From Salinimonas iocasae (GTDB taxonomy: Bacteria > Pseudomonadota > Gammaproteobacteria > Enterobacterales > Alteromonadaceae), in assembly GCF_006228385.1 (NCBI RefSeq), contig NZ_CP039852.1, forward strand, positions 62,001-126,000: 64,000 nt of DNA, given 5' to 3'. This document shows positions 38,005 to 46,817 of this stretch, in pieces (positions within the stretch are counted from its first letter, which is position 1; the number at the start of each line of letters is the position of its first letter). The position numbers were made by a program, and so were the translations under genes. A model generated the notes under the pieces. That model saw only the letters and a list, made by a program, of their open reading frames with translations, was not told the origin of the DNA and ran no database searches.

Positions 38005-39216
38005 ATGTTCGATAATAAGCACAGTATCACCATGCTGTTCAACGCCAACAAGGTGTATGACCGGCAGATTATTGAAGGTATCGGAAACTATCTTCAATCA
38101 TCAAAAGTAGACTGGGACCTTTACCTGGAAGAGGATTTTATGGCCCGTCTGGACCACTTGGATGAGTGGAGTGGCGACGGCATTATCGCTGATTACGACA
38201 ATCCTGAAATACAGGTGGCCCTGCAAAAAGCCAACGTGCCCGTGGTAGGGGTAGGGGGCTCTTACCGCAACCCTGAGGATTATCCCGATGTGCCCTATGT
38301 CGCCACGGATAACTTTGAACTGGTGAATGCCGCGTTCCAGCATTTACGCCAAAAAGGCATACAGCGTTTTGCTTTTTATGGCGCGCCGGTGGATGAGCAC
38401 CATCGCTGGGCGCAAGAGCGGGAAAATGCCATGCTGGAGCTCACCGCAAAAGAAGGGTATGAGTGTTATGTGTACCGCGGGCACCCGGTCCGCCCTGAAA
38501 CCTGGCAATATACGATTAAACGACTGGCAGACTGGTTAAAAAGTCTTCCTACACCTATTGGAATCGTTGCGGTGACCGATGCCAGAGCGCGTCACTTGCT
38601 ACAGGTCTGTGACCATATTGGTATGCTGATACCCGACAGAATGTCGGTGATTGGTATAGATGATGATGAAATAGCCCGGTTCTTAAGCCGCGTCAGTTTA
38701 AGTTCAGTTAAGCAGGGCTGTCTTGAGATGGGCTATCAGTCGGCCAGACTCCTGCATAAAATGCTGGATGGTCATAAAAGCCCCAAACGCCCCATTCTGG
38801 TGCCGCCAGAGCGGGTTGCAGAGCGCCAGTCCACCGATTATAAAGCTATTGCCGATCCTCATGTGATGCAGGCGATGCATTTTATCCGGCAAAATGCCTG
38901 TCGGGGGATCAAGGTGGACCAGGTGCTGGATTACGTCGGTGTCTCGCGCTCCAATCTGGAAAACCGGTTTAAAGACGAACGCGGGCACAGCATTCATACC
39001 GAAATTCATAACGAGAAACTACAAAGGGCGTGCAAAATGCTGCGGGAAAGTGACGAGTCAACATCCCAGGTGGCTAAAATTTGTGGGTATCCATCGCTAC
39101 AGTACATGTACGCGGTGTTCAAAAAGCATTATAAGAAGACACCTATCGAATACCGTGAATCCTGTAAGCCATCACCGGTGGAAATTGAACTGGATATGGT
39201 GAGAGCGGCTGAGTAG
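38005..39216 (+). CDS. xylR: Xylose-responsive AraC-family activator XylR
   Basis: A 403-residue regulator. The N-terminal two thirds are a LacI/periplasmic-binding-like sugar domain (ITMLFNANKVYDRQIIEGIG at the start, VAVTDARARHLLQVC, VIGIDDDEIARFL). The C-terminal third (about 285-390) holds two AraC-type helix-turn-helix motifs (VDQVLDYVGVSRSNLENRF and TSQVAKICGYPSLQYMYAVF). This is the domain order of E. coli XylR, which binds D-xylose and activates xylose genes. It is divergent from xylBA and followed by the xylan hydrolase genes. Confidence 0.95.
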   Translation: MFDNKHSITMLFNANKVYDRQIIEGIGNYLQSSKVDWDLYLEEDFMARLDHLDEWSGDGIIADYDNPEIQVALQKANVPVVGVGGSYRNPEDYPDVPYVATDNFELVNAAFQHLRQKGIQRFAFYGAPVDEHHRWAQERENAMLELTAKEGYECYVYRGHPVRPETWQYTIKRLADWLKSLPTPIGIVAVTDARARHLLQVCDHIGMLIPDRMSVIGIDDDEIARFLSRVSLSSVKQGCLEMGYQSARLLHKMLDGHKSPKRPILVPPERVAERQSTDYKAIADPHVMQAMHFIRQNACRGIKVDQVLDYVGVSRSNLENRFKDERGHSIHTEIHNEKLQRACKMLRESDESTSQVAKICGYPSLQYMYAVFKKHYKKTPIEYRESCKPSPVEIELDMVRAAE

Positions 39217-39289
39217 CTCAGTGAGCGTCATTGTCTGAACTCGCCGCATCGACGCTTACCTTAATGTAAATAAACGCAATATCAGAGCA

Positions 39290-39301
39290 GGAAATCATAA
39301 T
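39290..39301 (+). promoter_or_regulatory. Candidate XylR operator before the GH43-GH115 operon
   Basis: GGAAATCATAAT is identical over 12 bases to the element before the large GH9 gene at 46750. A possible -35 box TTGAAC (39311-39316) with TTACAT 17 bases later (39334-39339) follows, which would place the site just upstream of the -35 box, as for a class II activator. The site is 71-82 bases before the start codon. Confidence 0.5.
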
Positions 39302-39371
39302 CAGACAAGTTTGAACTGGCGATAAGGATATCGTTACATTCCTGAATACAATAAAAAACGGGAATGGATAG

Positions 39372-41024
39372 ATGGCGAGTTGTTCGTTTGGTAAAGGTCT
39401 GGCTTTATTGATGATGGTGTTGCCTGCGACGTACGCAAGCGCTGATGCATCGTTTGACTGGTTTACTTATGAGGCCGCCGATTCAGCACCGCCGCAAACA
39501 AACAACACATTCAGCAATCCAATACTTCCGGGCTTTTATCCTGATCCCAGTATTACCCGTAAAGACGATACGTACTATCTGGTCAATTCGTCATTTGCCT
39601 ATACCCCCGGCCTGCCAATCTTCAAAAGTCAGGACCTGGTTCACTGGGAACAGGTTGGTCATGCACTGAGTCAGCCATCTCAGGCTGACTTTTCCGGATT
39701 ACGGACATCAAGGGGCATCTTCGCACCAACCATCCGCTATTATGATGGCTTGTTTTATATTATTACAACCGCGGTGGATGCAGGCGGTAATTTTATTATT
39801 ACTGCTAAAGATCCTGCCGGGCCGTGGTCTGACCCGGTGTGGTTACCGGAGGTTGGGGGCATCGACCCCGATTTGTTTATTGATAGTGATGGCCGTGCGT
39901 ATATTGCCCATAACGATGCGCCGCCAGGAGAGCCTGAATATGACGGGCATCGCGCGGTCTGGATGTGGGAACTGGATCTGGCGACGCTGAAAGTAAAGCC
40001 CGACTCACGCAAGCTGCTTATCAATGGTGGGGTTGATATTTCAACCAAGCCGGTATGGATTGAAGGACCACACATATATCGTAAGAATGGCTGGTATTAC
40101 CTGACCTGCGCCGAAGGAGGGACCAGCGTCAATCACTCTCAAGTGGTTTTTCGCACCAAAAGTCTTAGCGAGCCTTTTGTGCCTTTTGAGAATAATCCTA
40201 TCCTGACGCAGCGTGACCGACCTGAATCGGACATCACCTCAACCGGCCATGCTGATTTCATTCAGACACCGGAAGGCGATTGGTGGAGCGTATTTCTTGC
40301 CACCCGACCTTATGAGGGTAACCATTACAATACCGGCCGTGAAACCTTTATTTTACCACTTACGTGGGAAGAGGGCTGGCCGACGCTTCTACCTGCCGGT
40401 GAGCCCGTACCTACGAAGCTACCATTACCTGAAGGCGTACAGACTAAATCTGAAACCTTTGCCCAAAAAAGTCGCCGCTTCCACGATGATTTTGGTGATA
40501 CCACACTAAGCCAGCAATGGCTTGCGCTTAACACCTTTGAAAGAGGCTGGCTAAAAGTAAGTGATAGCTTACTTACTTTATCTCCCATTACCGATACTTT
40601 GACCGACTCGGCGCAATCCGCATTTATTGGGAAACGCCAACAACATATGGCATTTAGCAGCGCTACCCGGCTAAATCAGGTTGCTGCGAATACGGCTGCA
40701 GGCTTAGTGGTATTCCAAAATCGCGATTTTCACTACTTCATGGGCGTGGAGCCGCAAAAGGAAGGCTATACGGTTTTTCTGGAAAAAGTAGAGGATGGCG
40801 CTGTTAGTCGCGTGGCGACTAAGCAATTCAAAGGTGAAGTTGATGGATTGGAATTGCGGGTAACAGGCAGTGGTGATTCGCTGAACTTTTTTACTGTCCG
40901 TGAAACAACAAAACAATTAGCTGTGGGCGATACGCAACCGGCGACACTGGTCAGTACCCAGACAGCGGGTGGATTTGTGGGTGCGCTAATTGGCCTGCAT
41001 GCAAGAAAGGTAAGTCAAAAATGA
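39372..41024 (+). CDS. Secreted GH43 beta-xylosidase / arabinofuranosidase
   Basis: A 550-residue protein with a signal peptide (to about residue 24, YASA). The GH43 five-bladed propeller carries the three acids: Asp58 in GFYPDPSI (base), Asp165 in VGGIDPDLF and Glu231 in WIEGPHIYR (acid). A C-terminal beta-sandwich (about 365-550, starting FHDDFGDTTLSQQW) is typical of two-domain GH43 enzymes that act on xylo-oligosaccharides or arabinoxylan side chains. The stop overlaps the GH115 start (ATGA). No lipobox is seen, so the protein is likely periplasmic. Confidence 0.9.
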   Translation: MASCSFGKGLALLMMVLPATYASADASFDWFTYEAADSAPPQTNNTFSNPILPGFYPDPSITRKDDTYYLVNSSFAYTPGLPIFKSQDLVHWEQVGHALSQPSQADFSGLRTSRGIFAPTIRYYDGLFYIITTAVDAGGNFIITAKDPAGPWSDPVWLPEVGGIDPDLFIDSDGRAYIAHNDAPPGEPEYDGHRAVWMWELDLATLKVKPDSRKLLINGGVDISTKPVWIEGPHIYRKNGWYYLTCAEGGTSVNHSQVVFRTKSLSEPFVPFENNPILTQRDRPESDITSTGHADFIQTPEGDWWSVFLATRPYEGNHYNTGRETFILPLTWEEGWPTLLPAGEPVPTKLPLPEGVQTKSETFAQKSRRFHDDFGDTTLSQQWLALNTFERGWLKVSDSLLTLSPITDTLTDSAQSAFIGKRQQHMAFSSATRLNQVAANTAAGLVVFQNRDFHYFMGVEPQKEGYTVFLEKVEDGAVSRVATKQFKGEVDGLELRVTGSGDSLNFFTVRETTKQLAVGDTQPATLVSTQTAGGFVGALIGLHARKVSQK

Positions 41025-43861
41025 AGCGTATATCGTTGTTTTTTATGCTGCTGTGCTACGCCTTTGTCAGTCAGGCTGACTATCTGGTGGATGCAGGGCA
41101 GGCTGGTTTTGTACTGGCTGATAAATCAGGTGTGACACCTATTGTTGTCGAGGATACTGCCAGTGCAGGTGTAAAGCGTGTTGCCTCGAGTTTTGCAGAC
41201 GACATTTTCAGAGTGTCGTCACAAAAAGCAGAAATTTCTTCAACATTGGCGAAAAAGAAGTCTTTTGTGCTGGTGGCCGAGTTGGGTAAAAGTCGCTTGT
41301 TAGCGCAACTGATTGCAAATAACAAAATTGACGTCAGTGCCCTTAGAGGTCGCTGGGATGGATTTTTAATTGAACATGTCATGGACCCGTTCGAGGGCGT
41401 CGATGAGGCGTGGGTAGTGGCAGGCGCGAATCATCGCGGCGCGATGTACGGCATGTACGATATCAGTGAAACCATTGGTGTTTCTCCCTGGTACTGGTGG
41501 GCAGATGTACCGGTTAAAAAAAGCGCAACGCTGAAATTGCAGGCAGGCACACGCAAACTGGATGCGCCAGCGGTCAAATATCGCGGCATCTTTTTAAATG
41601 ACGAAGCGCCGGCGTTGACGAACTGGGCGACTGAAAAGTTCGGAGGCTTTAATGCGCAATTCTATGAGCACGTATTTGAGCTTCTTTTACGGTTAAAGGC
41701 CAACTTTCTGTGGCCTGCAATGTGGAACAACGCATTCGCCGATGACGACCCGCAAAATGCCAGACTGGCGCATGAGATGGGCATTGTGATGAGCACCTCT
41801 CACCATGAGCCGATGATGCGCGCGGATAAAGAATGGAACCGGTATGGTGAGGGAAAGTGGGAGTATTCAACCAATCCTGAAAATCTGGCGTCATTCTGGA
41901 AAGAAGGGGCAGAGCGTCATAAAAATTTTGAAAGTATCTTCACTTTGGGCATGCGAGGTCAGGAAGATACGCCCATGAGTGAAGGTCAAAACATCGGATT
42001 GCTGGAGAAAATTGTCAGCGATCAGCGCGCGATACTGGACGAAACCTTTGATAAGCCTGTTGAGGATATTCCACAAGTGTGGGCACTTTACAAAGAAGTG
42101 CAGGGCTTTTATGAGCGCGGCATGCGGGTTCCTGATGATGTTACGCTGCTGTGGACTGACGATAATTTTGGCAACATCCGACGCCTGCCTACGCCGCAAG
42201 AGCGCGAACGCTCGGGTGGTGCCGGTGTATATTACCATTTTGACTATGTAGGCGGTCCGCGCTCTTACCGCTGGATTAACACCGTTCCGCTAGGCAAAAT
42301 TTACGAGCAGATGAGCATGGCCTGGGAGTATGGGGCCCGCGAAATCTGGATCACCAACGTGGGTGACCTGAAGCCGATGGAGCTGCCCATCGACTTCTTT
42401 TTATCCATGGCCTGGGATCCGGAATCCTTTGACGGCAGCAGTGCAAGCACATTTACACACGAGTGGGCTAAGCAGCAGTTTCCAACACAGTATGCCGGGA
42501 CTGTCGCAGAGTTAATTAATACCTATACCGTGCACAACGGGCGTCGCAAACCAGAAGCGATCACAGCGCAAACGTACAGTATTGATTACTATGATGAAGC
42601 GCAAACTATTTCAACGCAGTTACAGGCCGCATCAAAGCAGGCTGAACGGCTAGAGGCGGCATTGCCTGACGCTTACAAAAATGCGTTTTTTCAGCTGGTG
42701 GGCTATCCGCTTTGGGCTAGTCAGGCGGTATTTGAGCTGAATCATGCCAGGGCTATTAATACACGCGATGCCAGTCAGGACCGGGCTACCACCAACCAGT
42801 CCGCTGCCCTGACAAAACAATGGTTTGAGCGTGATGAAGTATTGTCTGAACGTTTTCATACAATGGATAACGGGCGATGGAACCATATGATATCTCAGCC
42901 ACATATTGGCTTTGTGCACTGGCGCAATCCTCCGGCGAACATTCCTCCTGTGGTCAGTACAAAGGCGCTTGCAAAACCTGCGATAGCGGATATGGGCGTT
43001 ACTACCGAAAATCAGGCAGCGTTCTGGCCTGCCAGTGAATGGCAATCCAACGCTCTGGCACTGGAGACTTTTACCCCATTTGGTAAGCGGCAACGTGACA
43101 TTACTATTTATAACCGGCAAGGCAAGCCGTTTGAGTTCACCATAGAAAGCGAAGCAAACTGGATTCGTCTTTCTCAGAAAAAAGGTACGGTCGAAGAGGC
43201 GGCTACAGTATCGGTAAGTATCGACTGGTCACAACTGCCGCCCGGTGAACATCAGGCCTCAGTGCTTATTAAAGGAACGGGATGGGGCGGTGCGACGGTA
43301 GATATTTCTGCTAACAATCAACGCGGTGAGGCCGAAGGTTTTGTGGAAGCTGATGGCGTACTATCTGTCAATGCCGTCAGCGGCACGATAATCAATAATC
43401 GTGACGACGTTAAATGGGAAAAGCTGACACTGCACGGCAGAACGGGCAGTGCCATAAGAAGCTTCATCAGCGCCGGTGCAACGCCCGCTCAAAAGGTATC
43501 TGAGCGACCGACACTTCGCTATCCCCTGTACTTTTTTTCCACCGGAACATTTGAAGTCACCGTCGATATTTCGCCCACGCAGTCATTTTTCCCTGATCAC
43601 CAATTAGCGTTCTGGATGGCACTTGATAACGCTGAGCCGGAACAAATTAAGGGGCTCGGGGAAAAGGATAGCTGGGCAAAAGAAGTGCTCAACAATGTTC
43701 GTCAGTTGCAAACCACTATTACCGTGAATAAGCCCGGCGTTCATACCCTGTCTTTCTACCCTGAAGATACGGGCGTAGTGCTGCAAAAAATTGTGATTGA
43801 TACCGGCGGGTTAAAACCATCCTATCTGGGGCCACCCGAATCACCGTTGATAGAGCAATAG
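41021..43861 (+). CDS. GH115 xylan alpha-1,2-glucuronidase
   Basis: A 946-residue protein with a signal peptide (MKRISLFFMLLCYAFVSQA). GH115 family blocks are clear: GRWDGFLIEHV, AWVVAGANHRGAMYGMYDISE, SPWYWWADVPV, KYRGIFLNDEAPAL, NFLWPAMWNNAF, MSTSHHEPMMRA and WTDDNFGNIRRLPT. It removes 4-O-methylglucuronic acid from internal and terminal xylose units of glucuronoxylan. A C-terminal beta-rich part (about 660-946) resembles the extra domains of characterised GH115 proteins. Translational coupling to the GH43 gene suggests joint debranching in the same compartment. Confidence 0.93.
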   Translation: MKRISLFFMLLCYAFVSQADYLVDAGQAGFVLADKSGVTPIVVEDTASAGVKRVASSFADDIFRVSSQKAEISSTLAKKKSFVLVAELGKSRLLAQLIANNKIDVSALRGRWDGFLIEHVMDPFEGVDEAWVVAGANHRGAMYGMYDISETIGVSPWYWWADVPVKKSATLKLQAGTRKLDAPAVKYRGIFLNDEAPALTNWATEKFGGFNAQFYEHVFELLLRLKANFLWPAMWNNAFADDDPQNARLAHEMGIVMSTSHHEPMMRADKEWNRYGEGKWEYSTNPENLASFWKEGAERHKNFESIFTLGMRGQEDTPMSEGQNIGLLEKIVSDQRAILDETFDKPVEDIPQVWALYKEVQGFYERGMRVPDDVTLLWTDDNFGNIRRLPTPQERERSGGAGVYYHFDYVGGPRSYRWINTVPLGKIYEQMSMAWEYGAREIWITNVGDLKPMELPIDFFLSMAWDPESFDGSSASTFTHEWAKQQFPTQYAGTVAELINTYTVHNGRRKPEAITAQTYSIDYYDEAQTISTQLQAASKQAERLEAALPDAYKNAFFQLVGYPLWASQAVFELNHARAINTRDASQDRATTNQSAALTKQWFERDEVLSERFHTMDNGRWNHMISQPHIGFVHWRNPPANIPPVVSTKALAKPAIADMGVTTENQAAFWPASEWQSNALALETFTPFGKRQRDITIYNRQGKPFEFTIESEANWIRLSQKKGTVEEAATVSVSIDWSQLPPGEHQASVLIKGTGWGGATVDISANNQRGEAEGFVEADGVLSVNAVSGTIINNRDDVKWEKLTLHGRTGSAIRSFISAGATPAQKVSERPTLRYPLYFFSTGTFEVTVDISPTQSFFPDHQLAFWMALDNAEPEQIKGLGEKDSWAKEVLNNVRQLQTTITVNKPGVHTLSFYPEDTGVVLQKIVIDTGGLKPSYLGPPESPLIEQ

Positions 43862-44026
43862 CACCATAAAAATTCAGTATCAGCAGATATACAGGGATGT
43901 AAATTTTATGTAATTACACAGGCTGGTAGCGTTATCTTGTTTTGCAAAGTTTTAACATTGCTGAACGCGCTGCTTCACTGCAAAATGCAAGATAACCTGG
44001 GATTACATAAACATAAGGGGAACGTT

Positions 44027-45193
44027 GTGGCATCAGGATCTTTTAAAGTGAAAGCACTTTCACTGGCCGTATCTGCCGTTATTCTCTGTGCCTGCCAGCC
44101 TTCACAAGACGCTGAGCAGACCGCTGATACAGAAACACAAACGCAAAAACAGCAGTCTGATACAACGCAGATATCAAAGGATACTGCCGATAGTTCTCAG
44201 CAAGACAAATCAGCAGGCTATGCTGAGCCGCTGGTTACCGACATCTATACCGCTGATCCTTCAGCGCATGTTTTTGAGGGAAAGTTGTATATCTACCCTT
44301 CCCATGACAGAGAGTCGGGCATCCCACAAAATGATAACGGCGATCACTTCGATATGCGTGATTACCATATTCTGTCGATGGATGAAGTCGGCGGAGAAGT
44401 TACCGATCACGGTGTAGCGCTGTCTGTTGATGACATTCCATGGGCCGGACGTCAGTTGTGGGCACCTGACGCAGCAGAAAAGAATGGCACGTACTATTTA
44501 TACTTCCCGCTTAAAGATAAACAGGACGTATTCAGAATCGGCGTAGCGACCAGTGATAATCCGGCCGGTCCGTTTGAGCCCCAGCCAGAGCCAATGGAAA
44601 ACAGTTTCAGTATCGATCCTGCCGTATTTAAGGATGATAACGGTGAATACTATATGTATTTGGGCGGCATCTGGGGCGGACAATTGCAACGCTATCAGGA
44701 TGATGAGTATAACCCTGAAGATGAATATCCGGCGGATGATGAAGCTGCTGTTAAGCCGCGTATTGCTAAGCTAAGTGACGATATGCTGTCATTTGCCGAA
44801 CCGCTTCAAGAGATTGACATTGTAGATAAAAACGGTGAGTTGATTACAGCCGGTGACAACGACCGTCGTTTCTTTGAAGCTGCCTGGGTTCACAAGTATG
44901 ACGGTAAATATTACTTTTCCTATTCAACCGGCGATACCCATAAAATTGTTTATGCAACCGGCGATAATCCTTACGGACCATTTACCTATCAGGGCGTTAT
45001 TCTGGACCCGGTAGAAGGATGGACCAATCATCATTCCATCGCCAAATATCAGGGAAAGTGGTATCTGTTTTACCATGACAGCTCGTTATCCGGAGGTAAA
45101 ACCTGGCTACGTAGTGTGAAAATGACCGAACTGACGCATCGCTCTGACGGCAGTATCGTGACCGTTGCACCCTATAAAAAGCAAGGTGAGTAG
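44027..45193 (+). CDS. Lipoprotein GH43 beta-xylosidase
   Basis: A 388-residue protein starting at GTG 44027, chosen because AAGGGG lies just before it and a lipoprotein signal follows at once; the in-frame ATG at 43937 gives an unlikely N-terminus. Lipobox LCAC puts the lipidated Cys at residue 23. A Gln/Thr/Asp-rich tether (about 24-65) leads into the GH43 propeller, with acids in IYTADPSAHV (base), FSIDPAVFKD and FFEAAWVHKYDG. The form resembles GH43 subfamily 1 xylosidases. It ends 2 bases before the symporter gene, coupling xylose release to uptake. Confidence 0.88.
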   Translation: MASGSFKVKALSLAVSAVILCACQPSQDAEQTADTETQTQKQQSDTTQISKDTADSSQQDKSAGYAEPLVTDIYTADPSAHVFEGKLYIYPSHDRESGIPQNDNGDHFDMRDYHILSMDEVGGEVTDHGVALSVDDIPWAGRQLWAPDAAEKNGTYYLYFPLKDKQDVFRIGVATSDNPAGPFEPQPEPMENSFSIDPAVFKDDNGEYYMYLGGIWGGQLQRYQDDEYNPEDEYPADDEAAVKPRIAKLSDDMLSFAEPLQEIDIVDKNGELITAGDNDRRFFEAAWVHKYDGKYYFSYSTGDTHKIVYATGDNPYGPFTYQGVILDPVEGWTNHHSIAKYQGKWYLFYHDSSLSGGKTWLRSVKMTELTHRSDGSIVTVAPYKKQGE

Positions 45194-45195
45194 TC

Positions 45196-46629
45196 ATGGA
45201 AAATACACTTAGCGGGCAGGCGGTTACGCCGGCTGATGAGTCTATGAACAATACTGCTTTTATTGTTTTCATCAGTATTGTGGCCACTATTGGTGGTTTT
45301 TTGTTTGGGTTTGATAGCGGGGTTATCAACGGCACCGTTGATGGGCTGCAACAGGCATTTAATTCTGAAAGTGTAGGGACAGGATTCAATGTTTCGAGCA
45401 TGTTGTTAGGGTGTGCGGTCGGGGCTTTTTTTGCCGGTCGTCTGGCTGACCGGTTCGGTCGTCGCTCACTCCTGATGACGGCCGCTGTCTTTTTTATTAT
45501 CAGCGCCTGGGGCTCAGGCGTTGCCACAGGCTCCGGTGAGTTTATTATTTATCGGATCCTGGGTGGGTTGGCTGTGGGCGCTGCATCAGTGATGGCACCA
45601 GCTTATATCTCGGAAGTCGCGCCAGCGCGCTTCAGAGGGATGCTGACCTCTATACAACAAATTGCAATTATTAGCGGTTTGTTTGCGGCGTTTTTAAGTA
45701 ACTATCTTCTGGCGGATGCTGCCGCAGGCTCTACCAGCGAACTATGGATGGGTTATAACGCATGGCGGTGGATGTTCTGGATGGAACTGATCCCCGCATT
45801 TTTGTTTTTCATCATGTTGTTTTTTATCCCTGAAAGCCCGCGTTTTTTAATGGTTAAAAAACGTAAGGAAGAAGCAAGAACAGTACTTACCCGACTCTAC
45901 GGCAGTGTCGCCGCCGACAAGAAAGTGGCGGAAATTGACAGTTCACTGGCCAACGACCACACACCTAAATTGTCTGATTTGAAGCAAAAAGGGACCGGCA
46001 AAGTTCGTCCTATCGTTTGGGTAGGTATCGGACTGGCAGCATTTCAGCAGCTAGTTGGTATTAACGTCGTGTTTTATTATGGCGCGGTATTGTGGCAGGC
46101 GGTGGGCTTTTCAGAATCCGACTCGCTGCTTATTAACGTCATTAGTGGCGCAATTAGTATCGCGGCATGCATTATTACGCTGATGGTTATCGATAAAATT
46201 GGCCGCAAGCCATTGCTTAAATGGGGCTCTGTGGGAATGACAATCACACTAGGGCTGATGGTATATGCATTTGTTAATGCTGATCAGGATCCGTCAGGTC
46301 GCTTAATTCTTGGAGACTATGGCACCCTGGCACTGGTTGCGGCGAATGCCTATGTCTTCTTTTTTAACATGTCCTGGGGACCGGTGATGTGGGTCATGCT
46401 GGGTGAGATGTTCCCTAATCAGATTCGTGGTTCCGGGCTGGCTATCAGTGGTCTGGTGCAGTGGGGGACCAACTTCGCAATCACCTGGTCGTTCCCTATT
46501 CTCTTAGCTGGCGTTGGTTTGGCCGGTGCATACGGTTTATACGCAATTTGTGCACTTATCTCAGTGATATTTGTCACCAAACTGGTTCAGGAAACAAAAG
46601 GTCGGGAGCTGGAGGATATGCAGGGATAA
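45196..46629 (+). CDS. Sugar porter-family MFS symporter (probable D-xylose:H+ symporter)
   Basis: A 477-residue protein with twelve membrane helices. Sugar porter signatures: GFLFGFDSGVINGT in helix 1, ADRFGRRSLL in loop 2-3, FIPESPRFLM after helix 6, QQLVGINVVFYYG in helix 7, DKIGRKPLL in loop 8-9 and VQETKGRELEDM at the end. It resembles XylE-like importers; the substrate is inferred from its place directly after the GH43 xylosidase. A strong terminator follows. Confidence 0.9.
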   Translation: MENTLSGQAVTPADESMNNTAFIVFISIVATIGGFLFGFDSGVINGTVDGLQQAFNSESVGTGFNVSSMLLGCAVGAFFAGRLADRFGRRSLLMTAAVFFIISAWGSGVATGSGEFIIYRILGGLAVGAASVMAPAYISEVAPARFRGMLTSIQQIAIISGLFAAFLSNYLLADAAAGSTSELWMGYNAWRWMFWMELIPAFLFFIMLFFIPESPRFLMVKKRKEEARTVLTRLYGSVAADKKVAEIDSSLANDHTPKLSDLKQKGTGKVRPIVWVGIGLAAFQQLVGINVVFYYGAVLWQAVGFSESDSLLINVISGAISIAACIITLMVIDKIGRKPLLKWGSVGMTITLGLMVYAFVNADQDPSGRLILGDYGTLALVAANAYVFFFNMSWGPVMWVMLGEMFPNQIRGSGLAISGLVQWGTNFAITWSFPILLAGVGLAGAYGLYAICALISVIFVTKLVQETKGRELEDMQG

Positions 46630-46659
46630 TGTATTGAACATTTATCTGCTGATCTGAGA

Positions 46660-46684
46660 AAAGAGGCCTTTGGCCTCTTTTTTT
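46660..46684 (+). terminator. Terminator after the symporter gene
   Basis: AAGAGGCC (46661-46668) pairs with GGCCTCTT (46672-46679) around a TTT loop, followed by a T tract, about 30 bases after the stop codon. It ends the GH43-symporter unit. Confidence 0.92.
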
Positions 46685-46749
46685 ATACCTGACAGGAGCG
46701 GTTTAAACGTTGGTTACTGGTGAATAGCAGATAATACAAACGAGAAATG

Positions 46750-46761
46750 GGAAATCATAAT
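46750..46761 (+). promoter_or_regulatory. Candidate XylR operator before the large GH9 gene
   Basis: GGAAATCATAAT matches 39290-39301 exactly and is 57-68 bases before the GTG start. The next bases are TTTATGC; a related AATTTTATG also occurs at about 43903 upstream of the lipoprotein GH43 gene. Confidence 0.5.
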
Positions 46762-46817
46762 TTTATGCTTCTTTGCGTTCGATAACATGAAATTAACAAA
46801 TAAGGTGGAGTGTTATT

